A stretch of 64,000 nt of DNA. Origin: Niveispirillum sp. SYP-B3756. Its GTDB lineage: Bacteria > Pseudomonadota > Alphaproteobacteria > Azospirillales > Azospirillaceae. Positions within the stretch are counted from its first letter, which is position 1. Every line of letters begins with the position of its first letter. The notes under the pieces are model-generated. The model was not told the origin of the DNA and ran no database searches. It saw nothing but the letters and a program-made list of their open reading frames with translations. A program made the position numbers and the translations under genes. The stretch covers positions 372,001 through 436,000 of the forward strand of contig NZ_WIDQ01000004.1 of assembly GCF_009495745.1 (NCBI RefSeq), given 5' to 3'. This document shows positions 45,398 to 53,574 of this stretch, in pieces.

Positions 45398-46447
45398 GTG
45401 GGAAAATTGGTCGAGCGTAAGCCGACAATCATTGATGTGGCCCGCGTTGCCGGCGCCTCCATCAAGACCGTCTCCCGCGTCATGAACAATGAACGCTATG
45501 TCAGCGCGGAAACGCGCGAGCGGGTGATGAAGGCGATGGCGGAACTGAAGTTCCAGCCCAACCGCTCGGCCCAAAGCCTGAAGGGGGACCGTTCCTATCT
45601 GATCGCCCATATTTATGGCGATCCGGGTGGGCCTTATACGGGCGAAATCCAGATCGGCCTGCTGCGCCATTGCCGGGCGGAAGGTTACCATCTGCTGATC
45701 GAGGAAATTGATTACAGCGCCGCCGATGTTGCTGAACGGGTGCATAATCTGGTGCATCAGTTGAGCCTGGATGGCGTGGTGCTGACCGCCCCGGTCACCG
45801 ATAATGATGATGTGCTGCAAATGTTGGCAGAGGCGGACATCCCCCATGTCCGCATCACCCCTTCGGTGGAACGGGCGGACAGCGCCTCTGTCCGCATTGA
45901 TGAGCGGGCGGCAGCGGCGGATATCACGCTGCATCTGCTGGCCTTCGGCCATCGCCGCATCGGCTTCATCAAGGGGCTGCCCAACCATGCCGGCACCGAT
46001 CTGCGCTATGGCGGCTATTGCGATGCCCTGCGTGAATATGGGCTGGAGCCGGATGAGGAGGTCGTAGAACAGGGCGGCTTCACCTATCGGTCATCGCTGG
46101 CCCCGGCGCGGCGGTTGCTGACGCTGAAAAACCCGCCCACCGCTATCTTCGCCAGCAATGATGAAATGGCGGCCGGCGTGCTGTCGGTGGCGCATGACCG
46201 GGGCCTGTCGCTGCCGACAGACCTGTCCGTCGTCGGTTTCGACGATATCCAATTGTCGGAAATGGTCTGGCCGCCGCTGACCACGGTGCGCCAGCCGATT
46301 CAGGATATGGCGGACGCGGCAGCCGAACTGTTGATCGCCATGCTGGCCCACCGCCGCCAGCCCGATGGGCCGAAGCCGATACCCCACCGGGTCTTGCCGC
46401 ACAATGTGGTGATCCGCCGCTCCACCGCCCCGCCCTCGCGGCGGTGA
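45398..46447 (+). CDS. LacI-family transcriptional regulator
   Basis: A 349-residue LacI/GalR repressor. The N-terminal helix-turn-helix is PTIIDVARVAGASIKTVSRVMN with the hinge NRSAQSLKGDRSYLIAHI. The periplasmic-binding-protein-like sugar-sensing core follows (LLRHCRAEGYHLLIEEID, LDGVVLTAPVTDND, FGHRRIGFIKGLPNHAGTDLRYGG, PTAIFASNDEMAAGVL, LSVVGFDDIQLSEMVWPPLTTVRQP). GTG 45398 is preferred, TTG 45407 possible; longer frames are non-coding. It heads the sugar-uptake locus, and three matching operator palindromes indicate that it controls itself, the TonB receptor and the GH3 glucosidase. Confidence 0.94.
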   Translation: MGKLVERKPTIIDVARVAGASIKTVSRVMNNERYVSAETRERVMKAMAELKFQPNRSAQSLKGDRSYLIAHIYGDPGGPYTGEIQIGLLRHCRAEGYHLLIEEIDYSAADVAERVHNLVHQLSLDGVVLTAPVTDNDDVLQMLAEADIPHVRITPSVERADSASVRIDERAAAADITLHLLAFGHRRIGFIKGLPNHAGTDLRYGGYCDALREYGLEPDEEVVEQGGFTYRSSLAPARRLLTLKNPPTAIFASNDEMAAGVLSVAHDRGLSLPTDLSVVGFDDIQLSEMVWPPLTTVRQPIQDMADAAAELLIAMLAHRRQPDGPKPIPHRVLPHNVVIRRSTAPPSRR

Positions 46448-46493
46448 GGGGGCAATTCAGGAGGAATTTCAACGGCATTCCCGCCCCCCTTAT

Positions 46494-46566
46494 CCGTCAT
46501 TCCCGCGAAGGCGGGAATCCAAAATCCGCGCAGTCGTATGGATTCCCGCCTTCGCGGGAATGACGG
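46494..46566. repeat. Inverted pair of dRS3/REP-like units, ATTCCC type
   Basis: The unit at 46494-46521 is identical to that at 35224-35251 and is followed in reverse orientation by 46539-46566. The 17-bp spacer gives a large stem-loop between the convergent lacI and first halogenase genes, where it may also serve as a terminator. Confidence 0.92.
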
Positions 46567-46630
46567 TGGAAGGATGTATGCCAGTCAGACAGACAATAGC
46601 GATAAACCCTACAATCGCCCTCCCGCCCCC

Positions 46631-48136
46631 TTAAAAATCCCGTTCCGCTGCGCAATGGGTGCGCAGGAATTCATCATGGCTGGGCAGGCCCTGCACCTGC
46701 GCCCGCAACAGTGGGGCGGAACGGTCCAGCGTTTCGGTAATGACCGACAAGGGTAGCGTCTCCACCAGCCCCTGATAACGGGCCGGCCGCACGCCCATCC
46801 CCTCATAAACGGACTGCCAGGACACGGCGCGGAACAGCTCCTCCAGCCCTTCGCGCAGCACGCCGCTGGCCCGGAACAGGTCCAGCCGGGCGCGCAGGGA
46901 GGCCGGCACCGGGGCCTGGCGGCAGGCCTGCCAGAAGGGCGTGTCGTCGCGCTGGCTCAGGCAATAATGCAGGACGATGAAATCCTTCACCTCCTCATAT
47001 TCCGCCCCCATGCGGCGGTTGAATTCGGCCGCCAGGGCCGGATCGCAATCCTGATCGGGGAAGAAGCGGGCCAGATGATCCACCGCCCGATAAACCAGAT
47101 GGATGGCGGTGGATTCCAGCGGTTCGATGAAACCCGCCGCCAGCCCCAGGGCCAGACAATTCTTTTCCCACATCCGCGCCCGCATCCCGGTCTTGAAGGG
47201 GATGATGGCCGGCTCGGTCAACAGCCGGCCTTGCAACTTGCTGCGCAGGGTCGCCACCGCCTCATCATCGGACAGGAAGCGGCTGGAATAGACATAGCCA
47301 TTGCCGGCCCGATGCTGCAGCGGGATGCGCCAGCGCCAGCCATGGCCCAGCGCCTCCGACAACGTAAACGGATGGGTGTCGCCGGTATTTTCCGTCTGCA
47401 CCGCCACGGCGCGGTCACAGAGAAGCTGATCCGACCAGTCGATCAGCCCCACCCCCAGCGTCTGCCCGACCAGCAGGGAGCGGAAGCCGGTGCAATCAAT
47501 GAAGAAATCGCCTGTGACTTCCCGGCCGCCGCGCAGGCACAGCGCCTCGATCGCGCCATCGGGGCGGGTGCGCACCCGCTCGATCCGGCCTTCGGTGCGC
47601 ACCGCCCCGCGTTCCTCGGCATAGCGGCGCAGATAGGTTGCCACCCGCTTGGCATCCACATGCAGCGCGTAGGAGGCGGCACCCACCATGGTGCGCTGCG
47701 CCTTGAAGGGCAGCATGAAACGATATTCATCCGCCATGATGGCGGCCGGTGCGAAATCCATCAGGGCAGAGGGGTGGCCATGGGCCTTGGCCCGTAGCCA
47801 GCATTGATAGAATTCATGCACATCGATCTGGCCGCCAATGGCCCCGAACGGGTGGAAATAGCCGCTGCCCAGCCGGTACCAATCGCGGAACCGGATGCCC
47901 AGCTTGAAACTGGCACTGGTCTGGCGGATGAAGTCCTGCTCATCAATGCCCAGGTTGCGCAGCAGGGTGATGAAGGGCGGGATGGTGCTTTCACCGACCC
48001 CGATGGTGCCGATCTCCTCGGATTCCACCAGTTCCACCGCCGTGGTACTGCCCTTCAGCAGGTGCGACAGCATGGCGGCAGTGATCCAACCGGCCGTGCC
48101 ACCACCGGCAATGACGATCCTGCGCAACGGTTTCAT
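46631..48136 (-). CDS. Flavin-dependent tryptophan-halogenase-like protein 1
   Basis: A 501-residue flavin-dependent halogenase family protein. The FAD loop IAGGGTAGWITAAML is at residues ~8-22. The active-site Lys block is ASFKLGIRFRDW at about residue 80, and the halogenase motif is GHGWRWRIPLQHR (WxWxIP). The C-terminal half has LGLAAGFIEPLESTAIHLVYRAV. In alphaproteobacteria and Xanthomonas such proteins lie next to TonB receptors; the few tested halogenate indole-type compounds, but the natural substrate is unknown. The start overlaps the end of the second halogenase gene (ATGA). Downstream end of the TonB-halogenase operon. Confidence 0.92.
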   Translation of the reverse strand: MKPLRRIVIAGGGTAGWITAAMLSHLLKGSTTAVELVESEEIGTIGVGESTIPPFITLLRNLGIDEQDFIRQTSASFKLGIRFRDWYRLGSGYFHPFGAIGGQIDVHEFYQCWLRAKAHGHPSALMDFAPAAIMADEYRFMLPFKAQRTMVGAASYALHVDAKRVATYLRRYAEERGAVRTEGRIERVRTRPDGAIEALCLRGGREVTGDFFIDCTGFRSLLVGQTLGVGLIDWSDQLLCDRAVAVQTENTGDTHPFTLSEALGHGWRWRIPLQHRAGNGYVYSSRFLSDDEAVATLRSKLQGRLLTEPAIIPFKTGMRARMWEKNCLALGLAAGFIEPLESTAIHLVYRAVDHLARFFPDQDCDPALAAEFNRRMGAEYEEVKDFIVLHYCLSQRDDTPFWQACRQAPVPASLRARLDLFRASGVLREGLEELFRAVSWQSVYEGMGVRPARYQGLVETLPLSVITETLDRSAPLLRAQVQGLPSHDEFLRTHCAAERDF

Positions 48137-49671
48137 CGGGCGTTTCCTGCTGTGGTGGCGGATAAGGCGGGGGCGGCCACCCGCGCATAGTGGTCAATGA
48201 ATTCTTCATGGCTCGGGCAATCCGTCACCGCCGTGGCAATGGCCTGCCGCATTCCGGCCAGCGCCCGGTCCAGGCTGGCCGCATCCATGCCCTCCAGCGC
48301 CGGATCGAACCGCTCCGGCAGGAAGCCGAAACCGGCGAAGATGGCCAGCCAGCTATCCGGGTGGAACATTTCCCAGCGATAGCGCACCAGATGGCCCCGA
48401 CGGCGGAACAGGTCGACCTTGTGGGCCAGACTGTCCGGCAGGTCCACGGCGCGGCAATCCTGCCAGAACGCCTCCCCCCGCCGGTTCAGCCAGTAATGCA
48501 GGATGATGAAATCGCGCACCCGCTCCATCTCCCGCTGGGACCAGTCGTTGAATTCCGTCGCCAGCGTCGGGTCCATATCGCGGTCGGGGAAAAGCTGTTT
48601 CAGCTTTTCAATGCCGGTTTCGATCAGGGCGATGGAGGTGGATTCCAGCGGTTCCAGAAAGCCCGATGACAGGCCGATGGAAACGCAATTGCCCTTCCAG
48701 GCCTGGGTGCGGCGACCGGGGGTAAAGGCGATACGGCGCGGGCCGACGGTGGGCTTGCCGCCGATGGCGGCCAGCAATTCCGCCTCTGCCGCCGCATCAT
48801 CGATATGGCGGCTGGAATAGACATAGCCATGGCCGGTGCGGTGCTGCAACGGAATGGTCCAGCGCCAGCCGGCCTGTTGCGCCGTCACCCGCGTGAAGGG
48901 CGGTGGCGGGGACAGGGCCGGACCTTGTGCCGCCAGGGCCCGGTCACAGAGCAGCCATTGCCCCCAATCCTGATAGCCCGCCCGCATCGCCCCTTCGATC
49001 AACAGCCCCTGAAAACCGGAGCAATCAACAAACAGGTCGCCCGTCACCACCCGCCCGTCATCCAGCAGCAGGCCGGTGATATGGCCATCCTCCCCGCGCT
49101 GCTGCACCTGTTCGATGCGGGCATCGATGCGGCGCACGCCGCGCTGTTCGGCCACCTGTCGCATCAGCCCGGCAAACAGCCCGGCATCGAAATGCAGCGC
49201 CCAGTCAAAGACGGACAGGGTAGAGGGCGGATTGGCCGAGGGCAGGGTGAAGCGCCCCGCCTGGGCCAGGGCCACGGCCAGCGAATAATCCCCGAACGCG
49301 CCGCCCAGCCCGGCAGCACGGGCGCGCAGCCAGTAATGATGGAAGGGGATGCCGCGCAGATCCTGGCCGTGCAGCCCGAACGGATGGATGAAGCCGCCAC
49401 CATCGCCGGTCCAGCCATCAAAACGGATGCCCAGTTTCACCGTGCCATGCGTGGCCTTCAGCACATCCAGATCGCGCAGGCCCAAAGATTGGTAAAAGCG
49501 GCGGATGGTGGGGATCGTCGCCTCCCCCACCCCGATGGTGCCGATGGTACTGCTTTCCACCAGGGTGATGCGGGGGCCGGACCCGCGGAAATGGTCCGCC
49601 ATGGCGGCGGCCACCATCCAGCCGGCAGTCCCCCCGCCGACAATCACCAGATCGCGGATGCGCTCCCCCAT
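48133..49671 (-). CDS. Flavin-dependent tryptophan-halogenase-like protein 2
   Basis: A 512-residue paralogue of the following gene. The FAD loop is VIVGGGTAGWMVAAAM, the Lys block GTVKLGIRFDGW and the WxWxIP motif QAGWRWTIPLQHRTGHGYVYSSR. The C-terminal block is SIGLSSGFLEPLESTSIALIETG. The catalytic residues expected of a halogenase are all there. The two paralogues are clearly diverged in the substrate region, so they probably act on different molecules or positions. Translationally coupled to halogenase 1; the TonB receptor gene lies upstream on the same strand across a repeat-bearing 270-bp gap. Confidence 0.92.
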   Translation of the reverse strand: MGERIRDLVIVGGGTAGWMVAAAMADHFRGSGPRITLVESSTIGTIGVGEATIPTIRRFYQSLGLRDLDVLKATHGTVKLGIRFDGWTGDGGGFIHPFGLHGQDLRGIPFHHYWLRARAAGLGGAFGDYSLAVALAQAGRFTLPSANPPSTLSVFDWALHFDAGLFAGLMRQVAEQRGVRRIDARIEQVQQRGEDGHITGLLLDDGRVVTGDLFVDCSGFQGLLIEGAMRAGYQDWGQWLLCDRALAAQGPALSPPPPFTRVTAQQAGWRWTIPLQHRTGHGYVYSSRHIDDAAAEAELLAAIGGKPTVGPRRIAFTPGRRTQAWKGNCVSIGLSSGFLEPLESTSIALIETGIEKLKQLFPDRDMDPTLATEFNDWSQREMERVRDFIILHYWLNRRGEAFWQDCRAVDLPDSLAHKVDLFRRRGHLVRYRWEMFHPDSWLAIFAGFGFLPERFDPALEGMDAASLDRALAGMRQAIATAVTDCPSHEEFIDHYARVAAPALSATTAGNAR

Positions 49672-49762
49672 TCCTCCCCCCGTTTGGCCTGACAGGCGTT
49701 TGCCGCCCTTAATGTTTTCATGAAAAATTACTATTTATTATCAATTAATTACGCTCTTCACT

Positions 49763-49847
49763 CCGTCACCCCGGCGAAGGCCGGGGTCCAGGGGCCACAG
49801 GCGCTTTTCTCTACGATACTGGACCCCGGCCTTCGCCGGGGTGACGG
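49763..49847. repeat. Inverted pair of REP-like units, ACCCCGG type
   Basis: CCGTCACCCCGGCGAAGGCC (continuing GGGGTCCA, 49763-49790) and its reverse complement at 49820-49847. It is a GC-richer variant of the ATTCCC units at 35224 and 46494, with the same CCGTCA...TCCA frame. Lies between the TonB receptor and halogenase 2. Confidence 0.9.
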
Positions 49848-49940
49848 TGATGCAGAAAAACTCGCCAGACCGACACTTCATCAGCAGAACAACGCCCCCC
49901 GACCCATCAAGGTCGGGGGGCGCCGGTGGTGCTTACCCAA

Positions 49941-52900
49941 TCACCACTTGAAGCGAACACCCAGCGTGTAGCGGGGCTCATACTCGTTCTGCCAAGCATA
50001 TTGGGTGATGCCTTTGGCGAACTCCACCACGTAATCCTCCCGCTCACCCAGGACATTGGACCCGTTGGCATAGACGGTGATGTTTTCGTTGATGGCGTAG
50101 CTGACGTTCATATCAACATATTGCGAGGATTGCTGATAGACCGGGAACAGGTTAGTGAAGACATTCTGCAACCGCTTGCTGCGGTAATTATAGGCGATAC
50201 GGGCCTGCAGATTATCATCCTGATACCAGGCGACGACATTGACCTGATGCTTGGAATTGTCGTCGAACGGTACTTTCACACCCGTCGGCAAGGTCTGTTC
50301 GCTGGGCGAGTAGGTATAGTTCGTATCCAGGCCGAAATTGGAGAAGAAGCTGCCCTCGTCCAGGAAATCCTTGAAGGAGAGCTTGGCCCCCACTTCGATC
50401 CCTTCCACCTTGCCGCCCTCGCCCTGCTGCGGTCGGGTAACGGGCACGGTATTGCGGATCACCCCATCCTGGTCGGGATAACGCCCGTCATTGGTGGTGC
50501 GGGTAACGACATAGCTGTCGATATTCAGGCGGAAGGCCGACAGGTTCAGCATACTGGCCCGGCCAATATAATATTCCACCGCCGCATCCCAATTGTTCGA
50601 CCGCCAGGGATCAAGCTCGGGATTGCCCGCCGATTCAGCACTGGTGACCACACGAATGCCCAGCTTCGGATCATCCGCCGTATTGATCTTCAGCGCGCCG
50701 CCATAGCGCAGCAGGTCCAGCGGCTGCATGGTCTTGGAATAGCTGAAGCGCAGCCGCAGATTATCATCGACATCATAGGCGGCGTTCACCGCCGGCAGAT
50801 AATCGTAATAGCTGCGGCGGCTGGTGACATCGCCGACATCATTATTGGTGTCGCCATAATTCTTGGTCTCACCGGTAATGTTCTGGCGCACCTGCAATTC
50901 CGTGCGGATGATCTTCAGGCCGGCGGTACCGGACAGCGGACCATAGGCGAAGTGGGTGTTAACGTAACCGCTATCCTCCCACATATCGACATCATAGGAC
51001 TGGCCGGGCACAATCACCCGATCAGCACCGCCGAACACCTTCTTGTGGAAAGCCTCCGGATCGTCGAAATCACGCGGATCGATGGCCCAGAACCCTGGAA
51101 TGCCGGAGGTGATGGAGCCCATGTCCTTCACCCAGATGACATTATTATAGGTATCCAGCCGCGTCGGCGCATTGACCGTATAGCCCTGGAAGACCGGCTT
51201 GCCCGTCACCGGATCGGGCACGAACTCACCCGCCTGGCACTGGTTCTGGTTCATCACCACGTCGATGGCCTTCCACTGGGCCGAACAACCGCTGGTGTTA
51301 GGCTGGCCCGCCATATTGACGCCCTGGCCCTTGTAGAAATTGGAGAAGAGGTGGAACTGCTCGATGCTGACCGAACGGTCGCTGCGACGAATGCCAACAT
51401 CCACCTTGTTGAGGAAGCCCAGCAACGGTTCCTCAAAATCATAATGGCCATCGGCGCGATAGACCGACAGGTCGCTGGATGCCTCGTTATTGCCTTCAGA
51501 GGAGAAGGCGCCGATGGCGTAGCTGTCCTTGTTGGCCATATAGTCGGTCAGGGTCTTGCCAGCCCCCAGGCCGCCGGAAATCTGCTTGTCAAAACCAGTC
51601 CATACCGGATGGCCACCGGAAATATTGTAATGAAGCTGCGGGTTCTGGCCATACCCCAGCGGGTTGGGGTCGACATAGCGGCCACCCAGGCTGCCGACGA
51701 TATTGTTGGTGTAGCGCGAGGAGGGGAAGCGGTCGGCGATTTCCTTCGGATAGAAGGTGCCGCGCGTGCGGTCATTGGCATCACGGAACAGGTTGAAGCG
51801 GCCATCGGCATAGCGCCAGTTGGACAGGTCACCCTGCGCCTGTCCATTCATGGACAGACGGTCGGCATCCGCGCGCATGGCCCGGAATTCAAACTTGAAC
51901 GGCCCGCCATTATCGTAATTCAGTTCCGCGTTGTAATTCTTCGATTCAGACGTGTTCACGCGGTTGACGGAGAAGGAATTCACCCACCAGGCGTCAATGT
52001 CATATTCATCGACCGCCACCCATTTACCGACACCAACGGGCGTGCTGACGGTCGGCTTGGTCCAGATACCATAGGCATCACCGGACCAGCGGTTGGAGAT
52101 ATTGAGGCCGGCCGAGCGGTTATACTCGTCCATCTTGGTGTAAAACGCCTCGGCGATGAAGGTGAAGCCTTCACCCAGATCAGCCTCAAAAGCGCCGGAA
52201 ACGGCCAGACGCTTGCGCTCCGCCTCCCGATGGAAGCTTTCAAACCCGTGCGGGGAGATGAAATCGGTGGGGGCCTTGCCGCCCCAATCATTATTGCCGG
52301 ACAGGCCGCCGGCAACGCCGGAATAGTTATTGCCCAGATTGGCCTTGCTGCCAGCGGCAGAGACCAGGGCGCCGATGCGATCCCCACGCCAGGAAACCAG
52401 GCCATTGGCCAGATAATCCTTGCCCTTGGTATCCGTGCCGCGCTGGCCTTCCAGCGCACCGGTCAGCGAGATACCTTCCGGCATGTCCGACGGGCGGCGG
52501 GTGCGCAGATCGATGGTGCCAGAAATGCCCGACAGGGCATTGCGTGTGTCGGTGGACTTATAGACCACCACCGCATTCATCAACTGGGCCGGCACATCGC
52601 TCAGGTTCGGCTTGGCCTCCCCCAGATTGCCGGCGGACAGGTACTGTTCACCGTTCAGCATGGTGATGACCTGCGGCAGGCCGCGCACATTCACCGTGCT
52701 GCCTTCGCCCGCCTCACGCCGGATCTGAATGCCGGGCACGCGCTGCAGCGCGTCGGCAATGGTCACGTCGGGCAGCTTGCCGATATCTTCCGCGCTGATC
52801 GCATCAACGATGGATGTCTCACTGCGCTTCATGTCCACCGAGCGCTGCTGCGACGCGCGCACGCCGGTGACGATGATCTCGTCCAGAACATCCTGCTGCG

Positions 52901-53006
52901 CGCCGGCCTGCTGGGCCATGGCGGTACCGCCCAGCGCCAGCGGGGAAACGCCCGCCAGCAGGGCCACGGCCGCAGTGCGGCTCAGCAATGAATATCCGCC
53001 CCTCAT
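49941..53006 (-). CDS. TonB-dependent receptor (SUS-like, carbohydrate-locus type)
   Basis: A 1021-residue outer-membrane transporter. A signal peptide (SLLSRTAAVALLAGVSPLAL, cleavage near AMAQQ) is followed by a TonB box-like IIVTGVRASQQRS. The plug domain has SAEDIGKLPDVTIADALQRVPGIQI and VNVRGLPQVITMLNG, and a 22-strand barrel ends in YEPRYTLGVRFKW. It is of the long TonB-receptor type found with LacI regulators, tryptophan-halogenase-like genes and glycosidases in Caulobacter, sphingomonads and relatives. It probably imports a glucan-derived oligosaccharide, given the divergent beta-glucosidase. ATG 53006 has GGGAGGG upstream. A LacI-type operator lies 225 bp upstream. Confidence 0.94.
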   Translation of the reverse strand: MRGGYSLLSRTAAVALLAGVSPLALGGTAMAQQAGAQQDVLDEIIVTGVRASQQRSVDMKRSETSIVDAISAEDIGKLPDVTIADALQRVPGIQIRREAGEGSTVNVRGLPQVITMLNGEQYLSAGNLGEAKPNLSDVPAQLMNAVVVYKSTDTRNALSGISGTIDLRTRRPSDMPEGISLTGALEGQRGTDTKGKDYLANGLVSWRGDRIGALVSAAGSKANLGNNYSGVAGGLSGNNDWGGKAPTDFISPHGFESFHREAERKRLAVSGAFEADLGEGFTFIAEAFYTKMDEYNRSAGLNISNRWSGDAYGIWTKPTVSTPVGVGKWVAVDEYDIDAWWVNSFSVNRVNTSESKNYNAELNYDNGGPFKFEFRAMRADADRLSMNGQAQGDLSNWRYADGRFNLFRDANDRTRGTFYPKEIADRFPSSRYTNNIVGSLGGRYVDPNPLGYGQNPQLHYNISGGHPVWTGFDKQISGGLGAGKTLTDYMANKDSYAIGAFSSEGNNEASSDLSVYRADGHYDFEEPLLGFLNKVDVGIRRSDRSVSIEQFHLFSNFYKGQGVNMAGQPNTSGCSAQWKAIDVVMNQNQCQAGEFVPDPVTGKPVFQGYTVNAPTRLDTYNNVIWVKDMGSITSGIPGFWAIDPRDFDDPEAFHKKVFGGADRVIVPGQSYDVDMWEDSGYVNTHFAYGPLSGTAGLKIIRTELQVRQNITGETKNYGDTNNDVGDVTSRRSYYDYLPAVNAAYDVDDNLRLRFSYSKTMQPLDLLRYGGALKINTADDPKLGIRVVTSAESAGNPELDPWRSNNWDAAVEYYIGRASMLNLSAFRLNIDSYVVTRTTNDGRYPDQDGVIRNTVPVTRPQQGEGGKVEGIEVGAKLSFKDFLDEGSFFSNFGLDTNYTYSPSEQTLPTGVKVPFDDNSKHQVNVVAWYQDDNLQARIAYNYRSKRLQNVFTNLFPVYQQSSQYVDMNVSYAINENITVYANGSNVLGEREDYVVEFAKGITQYAWQNEYEPRYTLGVRFKW

Positions 53007-53230
53007 CAATCCCTCCCATCATCCTCGGTTTGCTGGCGGTCATGACAGGCACCGAACGCGCAGGAAGGGGGCGACGCCCGGGCATCCCCAGCCCATGGCA
53101 TCCGATATCAATCCCTGATGATCCTTGAGATCAGCCTTTTCCCACCCAGAACGGCGCGCTTGTTCAACCGCACGCTTTACGCTTTGTGAGGCAGAGATTA
53201 CGGCGCGCCCATAAAGTGTCAAGGGCTTTA

Positions 53231-53244
53231 TGTCATCGTTGTCA
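53231..53244. promoter_or_regulatory. LacI-type operator upstream of the TonB receptor
   Basis: TGTCATCGTTGTCA, a palindrome of the form TGnCAnCGnTGnCA with CG centre, sharing the half site CGTTGTCA with the site at 53423. Located in the divergent TonB receptor/GH3 intergenic region (53007-53574), which otherwise carries no gene. Confidence 0.62.
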
Positions 53245-53422
53245 TAAGGAAAAGCAGGATGTGGGATTTTGCCAACAGGACAAACCGGGAATGGAAGCGC
53301 ACTCATCGGCTCAGTCACGGTCTATTTCGCCTCTGCAGCATGATTTTGCAGTGCAAACGAAAGGACGCGGCCACCGTCCCCCTCTCATACCGGGGTCTGC
53401 ATGGGGGCGTCGACACAAAATC

Positions 53423-53436
53423 AGACAACGTTGTCC
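53423..53436. promoter_or_regulatory. LacI-type operator upstream of the GH3 glucosidase
   Basis: The core GACAACGTTGTC (53424-53435) is a perfect 12-bp palindrome with CG centre, 139 bp upstream of the GH3 start. A further half site TGACAACG follows at about 53445. Same sequence as the site in front of the LacI gene. Confidence 0.75.
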
Positions 53437-53574
53437 GAGGGGACTGACAACGGACAGACAAGATGTTAGGGTCGCTCCAACCCTGATAAAGGGGGCTTGA
53501 GCAACAGGCAAAGCCGGGAGGAAACGGGGCCTGCCCCGCCGGCATGGATCGACGACAGGACGAAGAGGGTGGCA

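Noticed and set aside
46631..49671. Halogenase genes as part of an antibiotic biosynthetic cluster
   Set aside because: No NRPS, PKS or other biosynthetic genes are near; the context (TonB receptor, GH3, LacI operators) is carbohydrate uptake.
49926..52991. Plus-strand open frame of 1021 codons across the TonB receptor region
   Set aside because: It is the antisense shadow of the receptor gene. The minus-strand protein has a signal peptide, plug and barrel end; the plus-strand product has no coherent family motif.
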